This document shows, in pieces, positions 1 through 9,070 of a DNA stretch of 22,171 nt; position 1 is the first letter of the stretch; the number at the start of each line of letters is the position of its first letter. The notes beneath the pieces were generated by a model. That model searched no databases and was not told the origin of the DNA. It was given only the letters and a program-made list of their open reading frames with translations. A program made the position numbers and the translations under genes. The stretch is from the IMG/VR virus record IMGVR_UViG_3300034073_001813, positions 1-22,171 of that record; one strand, 5' to 3'. Source of the stretch: a virus.

Positions 1-2366
1 CCACGGCCGAATGGCGTCCCGGTCTGGGCGTAGCCGTCGCTGTTGGTCGCTCCCGTGCCGCGAGCCGTCGATGCCTGCGTCAACGTCAACGTCGAGCTGG
101 TGTCGTTCAGGCCGGCGCTGGTGAGCGACAAGCCGACGCCTTGGGTCCGCAAGATTTTGGCGGCCTTGAGCGTCAAGGCCCCGCTGGTCCCGCTGGTGGC
201 GTGTTGGAAGACGTCGCCGACATTGCCGGGACAATTCGACAGGCGGGTGAATCCGCCTTGCCACGGCAACGTCAGCGCCCCGTCGGCATTGGTCCTCTGC
301 GTCGCGTCGATGCCGGCCTCCCACGATCCTGGCGTCGCGCCCGCCGGTGCCTTCCACCACAAACCGCCGCCAAGGATGCCGTGCATCTCGCGTTCGCGGT
401 TGTACCAGGCGGCCGAGCCGGTGCCGACCGAAGGCGCGGCGATTGTCGACGACCATTTGGGACAAAGCTTCGCCGCGTTGATTCTGCCGGCGAGCCACTC
501 GATCGACCGCTCGTATAGGCTGTGTGTATACACGCCGGTGGCACCGCCGACCGTGGTGTCCCACTCGGTATCGGACCACTCCGCGGCGATCAAGCGGCCC
601 TCAAGATCGACCTCGTACGATTGGCGGATTTTGTGGTACGTCGTCGTGTCCGCCTCGGAGACCACCGTCGCCGGCCGTTGCTCGATCCATGCGTTGTGCG
701 TCGGCAGATTGGTGCAATACACCGTGTTGGCGATCGTGCGCTTGCCCTTGATCGACGTGATGGCGAACGTCCGAGAGCTGCCGACCTCGATGCGGATCGT
801 TGTCGCATAGGTCGGTCCCGCGTAAGGTCCGGTGCCCGTGCGAGGGTACGAGTCCTCGTCCCCGCTGTCGGCCGTCCAATCCTGGCTGTACGGGTACGTC
901 GTGTCGGTCGCATCGGTCGCCGCCGATTCGCTCGACGGCGAGCACAGGTCGATGACCCATGTCGCGCTGTTGCCCGATCCAGGCGCGGTGATCGCCGCGC
1001 CCGTGCTGTCCTTGGTCCAGCTTTTGGATCCGATCTTGATCGTCACTGCCGCGCCGGCCGCGGCACCGCCGGTCTCGGCCACGATGACCTCGAGGTATCG
1101 CCATCCCATCAGGCCCTGCCATGCCGGCGTATTGCCGGTGTAGGACCGCTCGACTCCCCACGGCGTACCGCCTAGCGCGGTATCGGTGCCTGTCAGATCG
1201 TCGGACTTCTCCGGCGTTTCGATCGACAAGGCATCCATTTTGCGATCTTTCAGCAGCAGCTTGAGATCAGCCGTCGGCTCGGATTCGGTCGATGCAGAGC
1301 TGGACTTTATCCCGATCGAGATCGCGCCCCAGTTGCTGGCCAGCGTGTAATCGTCCTCGTCCTCGACCGTGGTGCCGTCCTTGACCCAGACCTCGCTCGA
1401 CTCGTACCGGTATTCGCGGCTGGTGTCGGTATACGCTCCCCCGCTTGCGGTCACGTCCACCGTGGTCCCCGCCCGCTCGTACTCGAGCGTCATGGTGTCT
1501 GGATATGAGACCTCCATTGCGCGAAGCTGGGCGTCGAGGCTGTACTCCAATGGCACCGCCAGGAATCGCTGGGAATAAGCCGATCCCACGTCCCCGATCG
1601 CATCAGATACGCACGTCGCCGTCACCCGCACGCCGTCCGTATTGTTCGCATCGGCCGAGCCGTGCGTGCCGCTGGCGCTGATGTTCTGATCGATCTGGGC
1701 ACCGCGCCAAGTACCGGAGATCTTGCCGTTGATCGAGAACGCAGAATCATCGAAAAGCTGCTCGGCGAACGCCTCGACCTCGGCATCGACATAGTCGGGG
1801 ATGGCAAGCTCGGTCGAGCTGGCGAACGTGCCGGAACGCAAGGCGCTGGCCGACCCGAGGTTGACCTCGATGCTGTAACTCCCGCCATTCCTGGTGCGAT
1901 AGAACAGGCGGTACTCGACGCCGTGCGGCGGGTCCGGCATATAGTTGACCGCGTTGGACCCGGTCCCGCTCGGTGTCGCCGGTTTGGTGACCTCGAGGCA
2001 CAGTTGGCAATCGATCGAGATCTCCCAGTCCCCGGTCGAGTCGATCGAGATGTACTGCTTCCCGCTCGGCGTGTACGTCGTCAACCCATCGTCGGTCGTG
2101 GTGCCGCCGACCGCGTCGGTCACCACCACCCGCCAACCGATCTCGTAGGTGTATTGGCTTGATGGCGGCGTCGGAATATTGACGATCTCGTGCGGGTCGA
2201 AGGTAAACGAACCCGCGCCGGGAATCGACAACGATCCCCAGCTTTGCCCGTCGTGCGTCGGATCCTCCGGCGGTATTACGCCGTTGCCGTATCGGGTCCA
2301 CTCGATTTCGCCGACCAGATCGCCCGATCCCGTCAGCGTCTCGTCGCGCAGGACGTAGATTGCCAC
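1..2366 (-). CDS. Large tail-tip / fibre protein, C-terminus beyond the window
   Basis: A frame open from a GTG at 2366 to the window edge, at least 788 residues, with no stop. The start MAIYVLRDETLTGSGDLVGE lies 3 bases after the previous stop. Residues about 50-120 include YTYEIGWRVVVTDAVGG; later parts read SYPDTMTLEYERAG, TSREYRYESSEVWVKDGT, GWRYLEVIVAETGG and, near the edge, WYNREREMHGILGGGLWWK and GFTRLSNCPGNVGDVFQHA. The sequence is beta-rich and aromatic, fitting a tail fibre or baseplate-like tip protein. I do not recognise a specific family. It follows the hub, where host-recognition proteins occur. Truncated by the window. Confidence 0.75.
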   Translation of the reverse strand, partial: MAIYVLRDETLTGSGDLVGEIEWTRYGNGVIPPEDPTHDGQSWGSLSIPGAGSFTFDPHEIVNIPTPPSSQYTYEIGWRVVVTDAVGGTTTDDGLTTYTPSGKQYISIDSTGDWEISIDCQLCLEVTKPATPSGTGSNAVNYMPDPPHGVEYRLFYRTRNGGSYSIEVNLGSASALRSGTFASSTELAIPDYVDAEVEAFAEQLFDDSAFSINGKISGTWRGAQIDQNISASGTHGSADANNTDGVRVTATCVSDAIGDVGSAYSQRFLAVPLEYSLDAQLRAMEVSYPDTMTLEYERAGTTVDVTASGGAYTDTSREYRYESSEVWVKDGTTVEDEDDYTLASNWGAISIGIKSSSASTESEPTADLKLLLKDRKMDALSIETPEKSDDLTGTDTALGGTPWGVERSYTGNTPAWQGLMGWRYLEVIVAETGGAAAGAAVTIKIGSKSWTKDSTGAAITAPGSGNSATWVIDLCSPSSESAATDATDTTYPYSQDWTADSGDEDSYPRTGTGPYAGPTYATTIRIEVGSSRTFAITSIKGKRTIANTVYCTNLPTHNAWIEQRPATVVSEADTTTYHKIRQSYEVDLEGRLIAAEWSDTEWDTTVGGATGVYTHSLYERSIEWLAGRINAAKLCPKWSSTIAAPSVGTGSAAWYNREREMHGILGGGLWWKAPAGATPGSWEAGIDATQRTNADGALTLPWQGGFTRLSNCPGNVGDVFQHATSGTSGALTLKAAKILRTQGVGLSLTSAGLNDTSSTLTLTQASTARGTGATNSDGYAQTGTPFGR

Positions 2367-2369
2367 CGA

Positions 2370-2957
2370 TCAAGCGCCGGTATAGCCGCTGATCGATACC
2401 ACCACGTTGGATCCGGTGGTGACGCATGCGGCGTTGACAGCCGTGTTTGCCGTACCGCGCAACGGCACCGGCAGCGTGATCGATACCTGCCCGCCGGCGG
2501 CCGCCAGGTAGCACGAATAGATCGTCGTCGCGCCGTCCTTGATATTGACGCGCGTCGCCACCGTCGCGTGGCTGTTGAATGCCGTGATCTGGGTGATGTA
2601 GGTCCGCACGCCGGATCCCTGCGCCGCGATGACCGACGTGTCGCTGGTGTTGGTGATATCCGCCGAGACGCCCGCGACCATCGCCGGCCCAATCGACATC
2701 GAGACGATCGCCCGACCCTGCGTGTCGTACACGGCATTGACGCGATGGCCCTGGGATACCGCGTTGATGTTCGTCGTGCGGGCCAATCCGCCGATCTTCA
2801 CCGGGTTGCCGCTGTCGCTTACCCCGCTCGCGACATTGCCCGCCACCACCGCCGTGGTGCTTTGCTCTGGTATGTACGGATCCCCGCTTGATCCAGCGCC
2901 CGCGGCCTTGAGGTATACCGTCGTGCCGCTCGCGTCCTTGACCTGTATATCTGCCAT
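2370..2957 (-). CDS. Small beta-rich structural protein
   Basis: A 195-residue protein (MADIQVKDASGTTVYLKAAG), with a GGGGG run 5 bases before the ATG. It is rich in Ala, Thr, Val and Gly. The middle reads GGLARTTNINAVSQGHRVNA and the end NVVVSISGYTGA. The pattern resembles small phage proteins found by tail tips or virion surfaces. No enzyme motif is visible. It sits between the hub and a large tip/fibre gene, so a tail-tip role is likely. Confidence 0.65.
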   Translation of the reverse strand: MADIQVKDASGTTVYLKAAGAGSSGDPYIPEQSTTAVVAGNVASGVSDSGNPVKIGGLARTTNINAVSQGHRVNAVYDTQGRAIVSMSIGPAMVAGVSADITNTSDTSVIAAQGSGVRTYITQITAFNSHATVATRVNIKDGATTIYSCYLAAAGGQVSITLPVPLRGTANTAVNAACVTTGSNVVVSISGYTGA

Positions 2958-2966
2958 CTCGTCCCC

Positions 2967-5264
2967 CTATGCCAGCCACAGCCAGCCGCTGTTGCCGCCG
3001 TCGTTGTATTCCAATTCCTGCGTCCGCACCTCGACCGCCCGGTATCGCGCCCGCCGGACCTGCACGCCGCTGTCGTGCTCGCGCAGGATTTCCACCATCG
3101 GCATCGCCACGATGCGGTAGTTGCCGATCGAGACGTTGTCCGGCCCGTTGATCGTGACCACGTCGCCGAGCCAGAGCGGCACGTCGTTGACATCGCTCAC
3201 AATCAAGTCCGCCTCCCACTCGACGATGTTGCGACCCGGCATCACTCGGTGCGCGATCGACAGTCCGACGTTGCCGATCGCCTGCGTCGAGTTGAGCGCC
3301 GGATCCTGGTACAAGACCGGCTCGACGAAACCTACCCAGTTTGCCGGCCGGCTCGCCGGCGACAGACTTGGATCCTGCGACAGCTCGTCGTTGTACGTCG
3401 CCGATAGCACCTGCCCGGTGTGCGGATCCTGCCCGACCACCTGCACCTGATTGGCCTCCGGTCGCTCCCGCACTTGCGACAACGACCGATAGATCCGATT
3501 TGGCCGAAGCAGAGCGGTGATCGTCGCGGCCGCCGCGGCCGCCAAGCTTGGATACAGCGTCACCACCGGCGTTGGAGTCTCCGCATCGACATCGACCCAT
3601 CGGTATGTCAATCCGCCGTCGGTCGGCACCCATGCCCGCAGCCATGTCGAGCAATAGTCGGCGTGGATCTTGTCCAACCATTGGCCGATCGTGTCGCCGC
3701 GATCCGGCAACACTGCAAATTTGCCGAGGGATATATCGGTCGAAAGCGCCGCGCCGACTCCGACGTCGTCCACATCGATGTCCCCGCTGGTCGGATCGAT
3801 TCCCGCCTGGGACACCAGATCCTCGACCACGGCATCGATCGCCACGTTGTCGTACGGCAACGGGTGCGGGATCCATGTGCGGTCGAACAGCTCGTTGCGA
3901 TCCCCGCCGGCGAACGACAGCAATGACCAATCGTGGTCTGCCGACTTGTCGCCCTCGATGTACTCGATGCTCGGCGGTCCCAGCGTGCCGCGCACCACAT
4001 CGATCTCGCCTGGCGTCGGTGTAGCTCCGTCCTCGACGGCGATGCGGAACGGTCGATTGCCGGTGATCTCCGGTTGCTCGACGCCGGCATCCTCGAGGTT
4101 TTTACGTCGCGCCGACATCGAGACCCGCACCCGACCGTCCTCGCCGACATCCCAGGACAACGACTCAATCGCGCAGGTCACATCCACCTCGGCGTCCGCC
4201 ACCGTCGTGGTATACGTCGGTCCGTACCAGACATCCGCGCTGTAGATCCCGATATTGCGCGTGCCGTCGCCCGTCATCGTGATCTTGATCCTGGCCTGAT
4301 CCTGCGTGCCGTCGAGCGTCAATGCACTACCGGCGGCATCGGTTAGGCTGAACGTTGGAACGATGCTGTACGGCCCAGGTCCGAAATTGTGGCCGTAGTA
4401 CCTCGACGACAACGACGACGCACCGCTCGGCCACGGGTATCGGGATCGCTGGACCTTGCTGTAGACCGATCCGCTGGTCTCGTAGTTGACCAACGCCATC
4501 TGCCACGCCGCCTTGCCGACCGGAGCGTAGACATAGAACGGCGAATCCGGCGTGATCGTGGTCGGCGGCGTGCTGTCGGTTATCTGGTCCCATGCCGGCA
4601 AATCGGCGAACGTGTGGACGATGGCCGAGCCGTTGGCATCGATGATCAGCAGGTCGCGCACGCGAAATGGGATCATGGTCATCGCCACGAATTTGCGGCG
4701 CGAATCGTTGCCCGTCTTGGCGACCCGCTGGGTGGTTCGCGTCGCCGCCTCCGGCGTGTATTCCCCGACCAGAGCGCCGCCCTTGTACACCAGGTAGGTG
4801 CCATTGGAGCGGAGCTTGACCTCGACGCCGGTGCCACGGCCCCAGCCGCACTCAAGGACGACGGTATTGGCGTTGGATCCGACGCCGTCGATGTAGGCCG
4901 CAACATGCATGGCTTGATTGACGGTCGGAATGAATCGCGTCTCGACCACCTCGGCCACGCCCTGGGACTCGTGCCAAAAGTCGTTGGACGCCCGAATCTG
5001 GTTGACCTTCCACTTCCCCGGCGTCGGAAACACCAGGTTGGTCTGACCGATACGCTCGTAAGATCCAGTGAAGGTAGTCTCCCAGGCGGCCGTCAACGGC
5101 AGCGGAGCAAGCATCGCGGTATTGGTCACCGGATCGATATACGTCGTCGTGTCGGACAACGCCCGATCCCAGTTTGTGCCATCGACCGACGCGGCGATCC
5201 GTCCCAGATCGACCCGCGGCTCCGCGCAATCCAAATACACCTTGAGCGGCCATGATGTCGCCAT
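2967..5264 (-). CDS. Tail hub / tip protein with N-terminal lectin-like region
   Basis: A 765-residue protein starting MATSWPLKVYLDCAEP one base after the tape measure stop. Residues about 110-175 (MHVAAYIDGVGSNANTVVLE onwards) resemble a concanavalin/LamG-type beta sandwich. The middle and C-terminal parts have tail-hub character: DVTCAIESLSWDVGEDGRVR, YRSLSQVRERPEANQVQVVG and EWEADLIVSDVNDVPLWLGD, ending in a W-rich tail NSGWLWLA. Such proteins close the tail tube and carry receptor-binding parts. Position straight after the tape measure fits. It may combine functions split over two genes in other siphophages. Confidence 0.75.
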   Translation of the reverse strand: MATSWPLKVYLDCAEPRVDLGRIAASVDGTNWDRALSDTTTYIDPVTNTAMLAPLPLTAAWETTFTGSYERIGQTNLVFPTPGKWKVNQIRASNDFWHESQGVAEVVETRFIPTVNQAMHVAAYIDGVGSNANTVVLECGWGRGTGVEVKLRSNGTYLVYKGGALVGEYTPEAATRTTQRVAKTGNDSRRKFVAMTMIPFRVRDLLIIDANGSAIVHTFADLPAWDQITDSTPPTTITPDSPFYVYAPVGKAAWQMALVNYETSGSVYSKVQRSRYPWPSGASSLSSRYYGHNFGPGPYSIVPTFSLTDAAGSALTLDGTQDQARIKITMTGDGTRNIGIYSADVWYGPTYTTTVADAEVDVTCAIESLSWDVGEDGRVRVSMSARRKNLEDAGVEQPEITGNRPFRIAVEDGATPTPGEIDVVRGTLGPPSIEYIEGDKSADHDWSLLSFAGGDRNELFDRTWIPHPLPYDNVAIDAVVEDLVSQAGIDPTSGDIDVDDVGVGAALSTDISLGKFAVLPDRGDTIGQWLDKIHADYCSTWLRAWVPTDGGLTYRWVDVDAETPTPVVTLYPSLAAAAAATITALLRPNRIYRSLSQVRERPEANQVQVVGQDPHTGQVLSATYNDELSQDPSLSPASRPANWVGFVEPVLYQDPALNSTQAIGNVGLSIAHRVMPGRNIVEWEADLIVSDVNDVPLWLGDVVTINGPDNVSIGNYRIVAMPMVEILREHDSGVQVRRARYRAVEVRTQELEYNDGGNSGWLWLA

Positions 5265-5265
5265 A

Positions 5266-6810
5266 TCAGCCCCTCGGTACTCCGTACCCGCCCGATCGTC
5301 GCATCTCGTCCATCATAATGCGCCGGATCTGTCGCTCGATCTGCGTGCCGCCCATGACCGACGATGCCCCGACCATCGCCGGCGTCGGCCCCATCTGTCG
5401 CTCGCGGGCCGTGACGCCGAGTTGGAACAACGGCCCGCCGCCGACCCGCCGGGAATCGATGCCGGTATTGTCGGCCGTCTCCCGCGTGTTGCGCTCGATC
5501 GCCCCCAGCACCTCCTCTTGGCGCGATTGCTCCGACGGGATCTTGTTGCCGCCGAAGATCAGATCGGTCGGCAAGCTGGGACCGGCACCGGGCGCGGTCA
5601 GCGATCCAAGGATCTGCCGCTCGATTTCGCCGGCGCGGCCCATGATATCCACGGGTTGCAACGCGCCGTATTGTCGGGCGTTTAGGTCGTCGGCGAACGC
5701 CCGCATCGATTGCGCGGTGCCGGCAAACTTGGATCCGACGAACGGGATAACCTCGAGCATGTTGGCAATGGTCGCCGCGATGTTGGCCAGCGGCGTCATC
5801 ACATATTGCGTTGCGAGCTGAATCGAGTTCGAGACGATGTTCGGCAAGGATTGAAAGAATCCGAGCACAACCGACGCGAAATGGACCACTCCGCCGGTGA
5901 TCGAATTGGCACCGCCGCCGAAAGCGTTGCCGAGTACCTCCAATGTCTGTTGCAAAGCGCCCGAGCGCCCGATCGCCTCGAAAGCCGCGCCGATCTGCTG
6001 GCCGACTTGGGCAAAGTACTCGATCAAATCCGCGCCCGCCGGCGCGATGGCCGCGAACATGTTGGTCAACCCGATCCCGATCGGGAGCAACGCCGCATCG
6101 ATCGCATCCGCCAGGTTGTCGATCGTGTTGCGTACTCCACCGGTTGCGGTCGGCAGCCGATTCAGGCCGCCGACGATCCGCTGGATCGCGTCGGTTGCCG
6201 TGATGCCCATGCGCTGAATCTCGTCGGTCGACGCCGTGCCGAATGCATCCTGCAACACCCCGCGGATCTGTGGCACCCGCTCGGCGATCTGGTTGATCTC
6301 CTCGGCCGACAGCTTGCCCTTGGATGCGATCTGCCCGAGCGCCAGGATGACACCGTCGAGCTCGGTCTTGCCCTTGCCGGCGAGCGCCAGCGCATTGCCG
6401 AATCCGCGCACCGCCTGCTCGCTGAGTTGCGCCGACAAGCCCGCCGCCTCGAGCGCCAGCACCGCTTGCCGGACTTCGCCGACGCCCAGACCCGGCAGCT
6501 TGGCCAATTCCTGCAACCGTCCCAATTGCGCCGCAAGCTCTTCGGCACCGTTTGCGTAGGCCGCCAACCCACGCACCTGCGAATCGTACTCGGTCGCGCT
6601 GGCAAACGCCTTCGCACCGATCACGCCGCCCAGCACCGCCGTGGCACCGGCCGCGATGCCCATCGCGCCGGCGAGTTTCGACATCGCATCGCCGGCCTTG
6701 CCGGCGGCACGGCCGACCTGCTCGAGCTTCCCCTTGGTGCGGTCGAGCGCCCCGTCGACTTGACTCCGGCCGACTACTCCCAGCTTGACTATAAGTTCGG
6801 CCAGTGCCAT
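5266..6810 (-). CDS. Tape measure protein
   Basis: A 514-residue protein (MALAELIVKLGVVGR), start abutting the chaperone long-form stop. The N-terminal coiled part KGKLEQVGRAAGKAG is followed by a hydrophobic segment at about 48-70. A conserved tape-measure region runs from GLGVGEVRQAVLALEAAGLS through KGKLSAEEINQIAERVPQIR and MGITATDAIQ. Further hydrophobic segments occur at about 235-270 and 315-365. Tape measures set tail length and enter the host during ejection. At about 1.5 angstroms per residue it would specify a tail of roughly 75-80 nm, a short siphovirus tail (estimate). Confidence 0.9.
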   Translation of the reverse strand: MALAELIVKLGVVGRSQVDGALDRTKGKLEQVGRAAGKAGDAMSKLAGAMGIAAGATAVLGGVIGAKAFASATEYDSQVRGLAAYANGAEELAAQLGRLQELAKLPGLGVGEVRQAVLALEAAGLSAQLSEQAVRGFGNALALAGKGKTELDGVILALGQIASKGKLSAEEINQIAERVPQIRGVLQDAFGTASTDEIQRMGITATDAIQRIVGGLNRLPTATGGVRNTIDNLADAIDAALLPIGIGLTNMFAAIAPAGADLIEYFAQVGQQIGAAFEAIGRSGALQQTLEVLGNAFGGGANSITGGVVHFASVVLGFFQSLPNIVSNSIQLATQYVMTPLANIAATIANMLEVIPFVGSKFAGTAQSMRAFADDLNARQYGALQPVDIMGRAGEIERQILGSLTAPGAGPSLPTDLIFGGNKIPSEQSRQEEVLGAIERNTRETADNTGIDSRRVGGGPLFQLGVTARERQMGPTPAMVGASSVMGGTQIERQIRRIMMDEMRRSGGYGVPRG

Positions 6811-7367
6811 TCAGCGCGCTCCTGCGATCGCCTTGACGATCTGATCGTACAGCTCGATCTTGGATCGCTCGATGCGATCCGCCATCACCATCACGTCTCC
6901 CCACTCCGACCAGTCCAGATCAACCTCGGACGGGTGCCGGTGCAGGTACTTGACGGCGTACCAGGCGAGTGTGCCCGCTACGCCGACGGTGCGTTTTTTG
7001 CTTGATCCTTGATCGCGGCGATGTCGAGCACAGGGAATGCTTGCGCGAACTCGCCGACGATGTGAAGGAATAGGTGCCGATTATCTCGGGCCAGATCGGC
7101 GAACGCGCGAACCGCCGAGTAGGTCTGGCCCTCGGTGCCGTCGGGGACGTAGCACTTGCCGAGGACATAGACTTGCCGGATCAAGTCGATCGGAAACTCG
7201 GCGTAGTCGATTCGTAGCTCCCGCGATACATCGTCGCGCACGAAAAGATCCGCCGCCTTGGGTTCGCGGAACCGGAGTTCGCCCGGTTCCGCGATCCACG
7301 GCTCGAGGTCGATGACGAGGACCGGGCGCTCCTCCTGCTTCGCTTTGCCCAGTTTCGCGATCGACAT
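6811..7367 (-). CDS. Tail assembly chaperone, frameshifted long form (gpGT-like)
   Basis: A -1 slip at A_AAA_AAC (6993-6999) joins the first 125 codons to a 60-codon open stretch that ends at TGA 6811-6813, giving about 185 residues. The extension begins RTVGVAGTLAWYAVKYLHRH and ends QIVKAIAGAR, and its stop directly abuts the tape measure ATG. The extension has no good independent start, and the tryptophan and charged-residue pattern is typical of the T domain. This is the conserved siphophage G/GT strategy. Confidence 0.85.
6978..7367 (-). CDS. Tail assembly chaperone, short form (gpG-like)
   Basis: A 129-residue protein starting MSIAKLGKAKQEER, with TAATG overlap. It lies between the major tail protein and the tape measure, where tail chaperones always occur in siphophages. 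It contains helical ADLFVRDDVSRELRID and IRQVYVLGKCYVPDG. A slippery heptamer near its end allows a second, longer product. Chaperones coat the tape measure during tail assembly and are absent from the finished virion. Confidence 0.85.
   Translation of the reverse strand: MSIAKLGKAKQEERPVLVIDLEPWIAEPGELRFREPKAADLFVRDDVSRELRIDYAEFPIDLIRQVYVLGKCYVPDGTEGQTYSAVRAFADLARDNRHLFLHIVGEFAQAFPVLDIAAIKDQAKNAPSA
6993..6999 (-). promoter_or_regulatory. -1 ribosomal frameshift slippery heptamer A_AAA_AAC
   Basis: In the zero frame the mRNA reads GCA AAA AAC, so the heptamer A AAA AAC is exactly in phase for tandem -1 slippage, 4 codons before the TAG of the short chaperone frame. Downstream sequence in the -1 frame is open to the tape measure start. 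Frequency of slippage cannot be judged from sequence. Confidence 0.85.
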
Positions 7368-7786
7368 TACGGCGCGGCTCCGATTACTCCGAGACGCACG
7401 GTCACACGCTCGATGAGCATTCCGTCGACATCGACCGACAACCCGGCAGATTCGATCATGCCATAGTCGGTGAAAATGGTTGTGCCCGAGTCGAAAATGG
7501 TCTGGATGTAATACCCCTCTTTGTCCTGAAACGGCGCGGCCGCGGCGGCATTGACCAATGCCTCGAACGTCACGGTGCCCGACGATCGGGTTGGCATGTG
7601 CTGCTCGAGCGTGTCGCAAAGAGCGCCCATCTCGACGGTCCCCATCGTGGTCTCTCGCGAATAGGACCGGACGTAGCAGGTATAAGTTGTTGCGCTGGCG
7701 TCCCAGGACGGCGATCCATCGACGGCACCGCCGAGCTTGTAACTCATTGTGCAGTCGCGACCCCGCATCGGTGTGAATGTTGGCAT
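7367..7786 (-). CDS. Major tail (tube) protein
   Basis: A 139-residue beta-rich protein (MPTFTPMRGRDCTMSYKLGG) that would form the tail tube. AGGAG lies 7 bases before the ATG, the best ribosome binding site in this part of the operon, as expected for an abundant product. Segments such as TVTFEALVNAAAAAPFQDK and the C-terminal MLIERVTVRLGVIG fit tube proteins. Immediately downstream are the chaperones and tape measure, the standard order. It is on the short side for the family. Confidence 0.85.
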   Translation of the reverse strand: MPTFTPMRGRDCTMSYKLGGAVDGSPSWDASATTYTCYVRSYSRETTMGTVEMGALCDTLEQHMPTRSSGTVTFEALVNAAAAAPFQDKEGYYIQTIFDSGTTIFTDYGMIESAGLSVDVDGMLIERVTVRLGVIGAAP

Positions 7787-7812
7787 GATCTAACTCCTAT
7801 CTGATGATACGG

Positions 7813-8286
7813 TTACCCGATCTGGGCGACAAACGACATGGTCAAACCGTAGTCGACGATGCCGTCGTTTTGGACGATCACCTCGGTGGTGGCGTCCAGC
7901 CGACGAATCCACGCCGCGGGCGTGGTGCCGAGCGACTGGTTGTCAACCAGCGCATCGATGCGGTCCGCGATGGTTTGCAGTTTGGACCATGACACTGCGC
8001 CCTTCGCCGAGTCCCAGACCGTGACCCGGTATATCGGCTCTGTCATAACTCGTTCCCCGCAGAGCGTGATTTCGTCCTGGCTCCGCACGCCCGCGTTGCT
8101 AAACACGATGTACGGGGTCTGCGGTGGCCGACCAGTTCGCGGATCAACAAGCGGCGCGACATGGCTGTAGACGCCGATCTGGTAGAACGGTGCCCTGCCG
8201 TTGGTGGCGAGCGCCGCGGCCAGCGTGGCGTCCGCCGACAGCGTGTCGTACAGCCAATTTTCGACCAGCAATGCTTCGATGGCCAT
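7813..8286 (-). CDS. Tail terminator / tail completion candidate
   Basis: A 157-residue protein starting MAIEALLVENWLYDTL, overlapping the previous stop as TGATG. The N-terminal helix, TPYIVFSNAG and the YRVTVWD strand, followed by the helix SKLQTIADRIDALVDNQ and RRLDATTEVIVQNDG, match the general pattern of small tail-terminator proteins that cap the tail tube. Position between gp10-like and the major tail protein supports this. Confidence 0.75.
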   Translation of the reverse strand: MAIEALLVENWLYDTLSADATLAAALATNGRAPFYQIGVYSHVAPLVDPRTGRPPQTPYIVFSNAGVRSQDEITLCGERVMTEPIYRVTVWDSAKGAVSWSKLQTIADRIDALVDNQSLGTTPAAWIRRLDATTEVIVQNDGIVDYGLTMSFVAQIG

Positions 8287-8705
8287 CAGCGTGCCGCCTC
8301 GACGATTCGCTTGATCGCCGCCTGGAAGGCCGGCCCTACAGCCCGTAGCGCGGGCTCCATGAATGGTCGACGGGCAAGCTTGCGATTGGGAGCGCCCAGC
8401 TCGAGCGCGATGCCGTACGACGCCTCGTCGCCGACAAAGACTTCCCACACCGACGCGGACACCGGCCTGCTGCGGATGTTGTTTCGCAGGTTGCCGGTAT
8501 CCGTGGCCGGCGGTTCGCCTGGCGCGGATGCACGATGGGTCTTGGTGCCTCGCTCGTAGATGTTGCCGGAGCGCGGCCCGAGCAACGATGCCTTGGCATT
8601 GGCCTCGACCGTGAACGCGAATCCGCGCACCATCGCGTTCAGGCGCGCGAAATCGATGCGCTTGCGGTCGATGCCACGGGTATCCAGCTCGTAGGACAGT
8701 TTCAT
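8286..8705 (-). CDS. Tail completion / neck protein, HK97 gp10-like
   Basis: A 139-residue protein starting MKLSYELDTRGID, ATGA-coupled. It has the features of HK97 gp10-type proteins: an N-terminal helical part, the middle HRASAPGEPPATDTGNLRNN, YGIALELGAPN and the C-terminal RPFMEPALRA followed by an amphipathic helix. Such proteins sit at the head-tail interface and are needed to finish the tail. It lies directly before the tail terminator candidate, as expected. Confidence 0.85.
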   Translation of the reverse strand: MKLSYELDTRGIDRKRIDFARLNAMVRGFAFTVEANAKASLLGPRSGNIYERGTKTHRASAPGEPPATDTGNLRNNIRSRPVSASVWEVFVGDEASYGIALELGAPNRKLARRPFMEPALRAVGPAFQAAIKRIVEAAR

Positions 8706-9070
8706 CGCGCGCGCACCTTGATGTCGAGCGGCCCCAGAATGATCGCCTCTCCGGCTGCCGTCAAGCTGATCGTGAGACGGTAGGTGCCGGCCGTGGCCCA
8801 TGCCGTGCTTGGAGTCCAGGTAACCCGGCCGCCGGCGGCATAAGCGGCGGTGATCGTTTCGGCGTTGAGCAATACCGCGCCGGTCGATGCGTTGTAAACC
8901 TTGCCGCCGAGCGTGTAACCCGTGATGTCGAGCACGGTGCCGTCGCCCGCGCGAGCCTCGAGCTCGTACTCGTGGGCATCGCCGACAAACGTGTCGATCG
9001 CCGAAGCATCGTCCCCGCATGTTTCCGGCGACTGGTAGATGCGCCACGGTCCCTCGCGCAGGATAGCCAT
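8702..9070 (-). CDS. Small protein sharing the C-terminal domain of the preceding fibre protein
   Basis: A 122-residue protein (MAILREGPWRIYQSPET), start overlapping the previous stop as TGATG. From about residue 28 it aligns by eye with the last ~95 residues of the 621-residue protein: both have YNASTGA/RNASTGA, ATAGTYRLT, a glycine-ILE-hydrophobic stretch, GPL and end VRAR. Likely a duplicated BppU-like domain and a partner or attachment protein for the fibre. Function inferred. Confidence 0.65.
   Translation of the reverse strand: MAILREGPWRIYQSPETCGDDASAIDTFVGDAHEYELEARAGDGTVLDITGYTLGGKVYNASTGAVLLNAETITAAYAAGGRVTWTPSTAWATAGTYRLTISLTAAGEAIILGPLDIKVRAR

Noticed and set aside
1747-3930. 727-residue minus-strand frame across the hub and tip genes
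   Set aside because: Arginine/glycine-rich out-of-frame translation crossing three well-supported genes.
5126-6904. 592-residue minus-strand frame over the tape measure gene
   Set aside because: Out-of-frame shadow of the tape measure, with low-complexity Arg/Gly composition.
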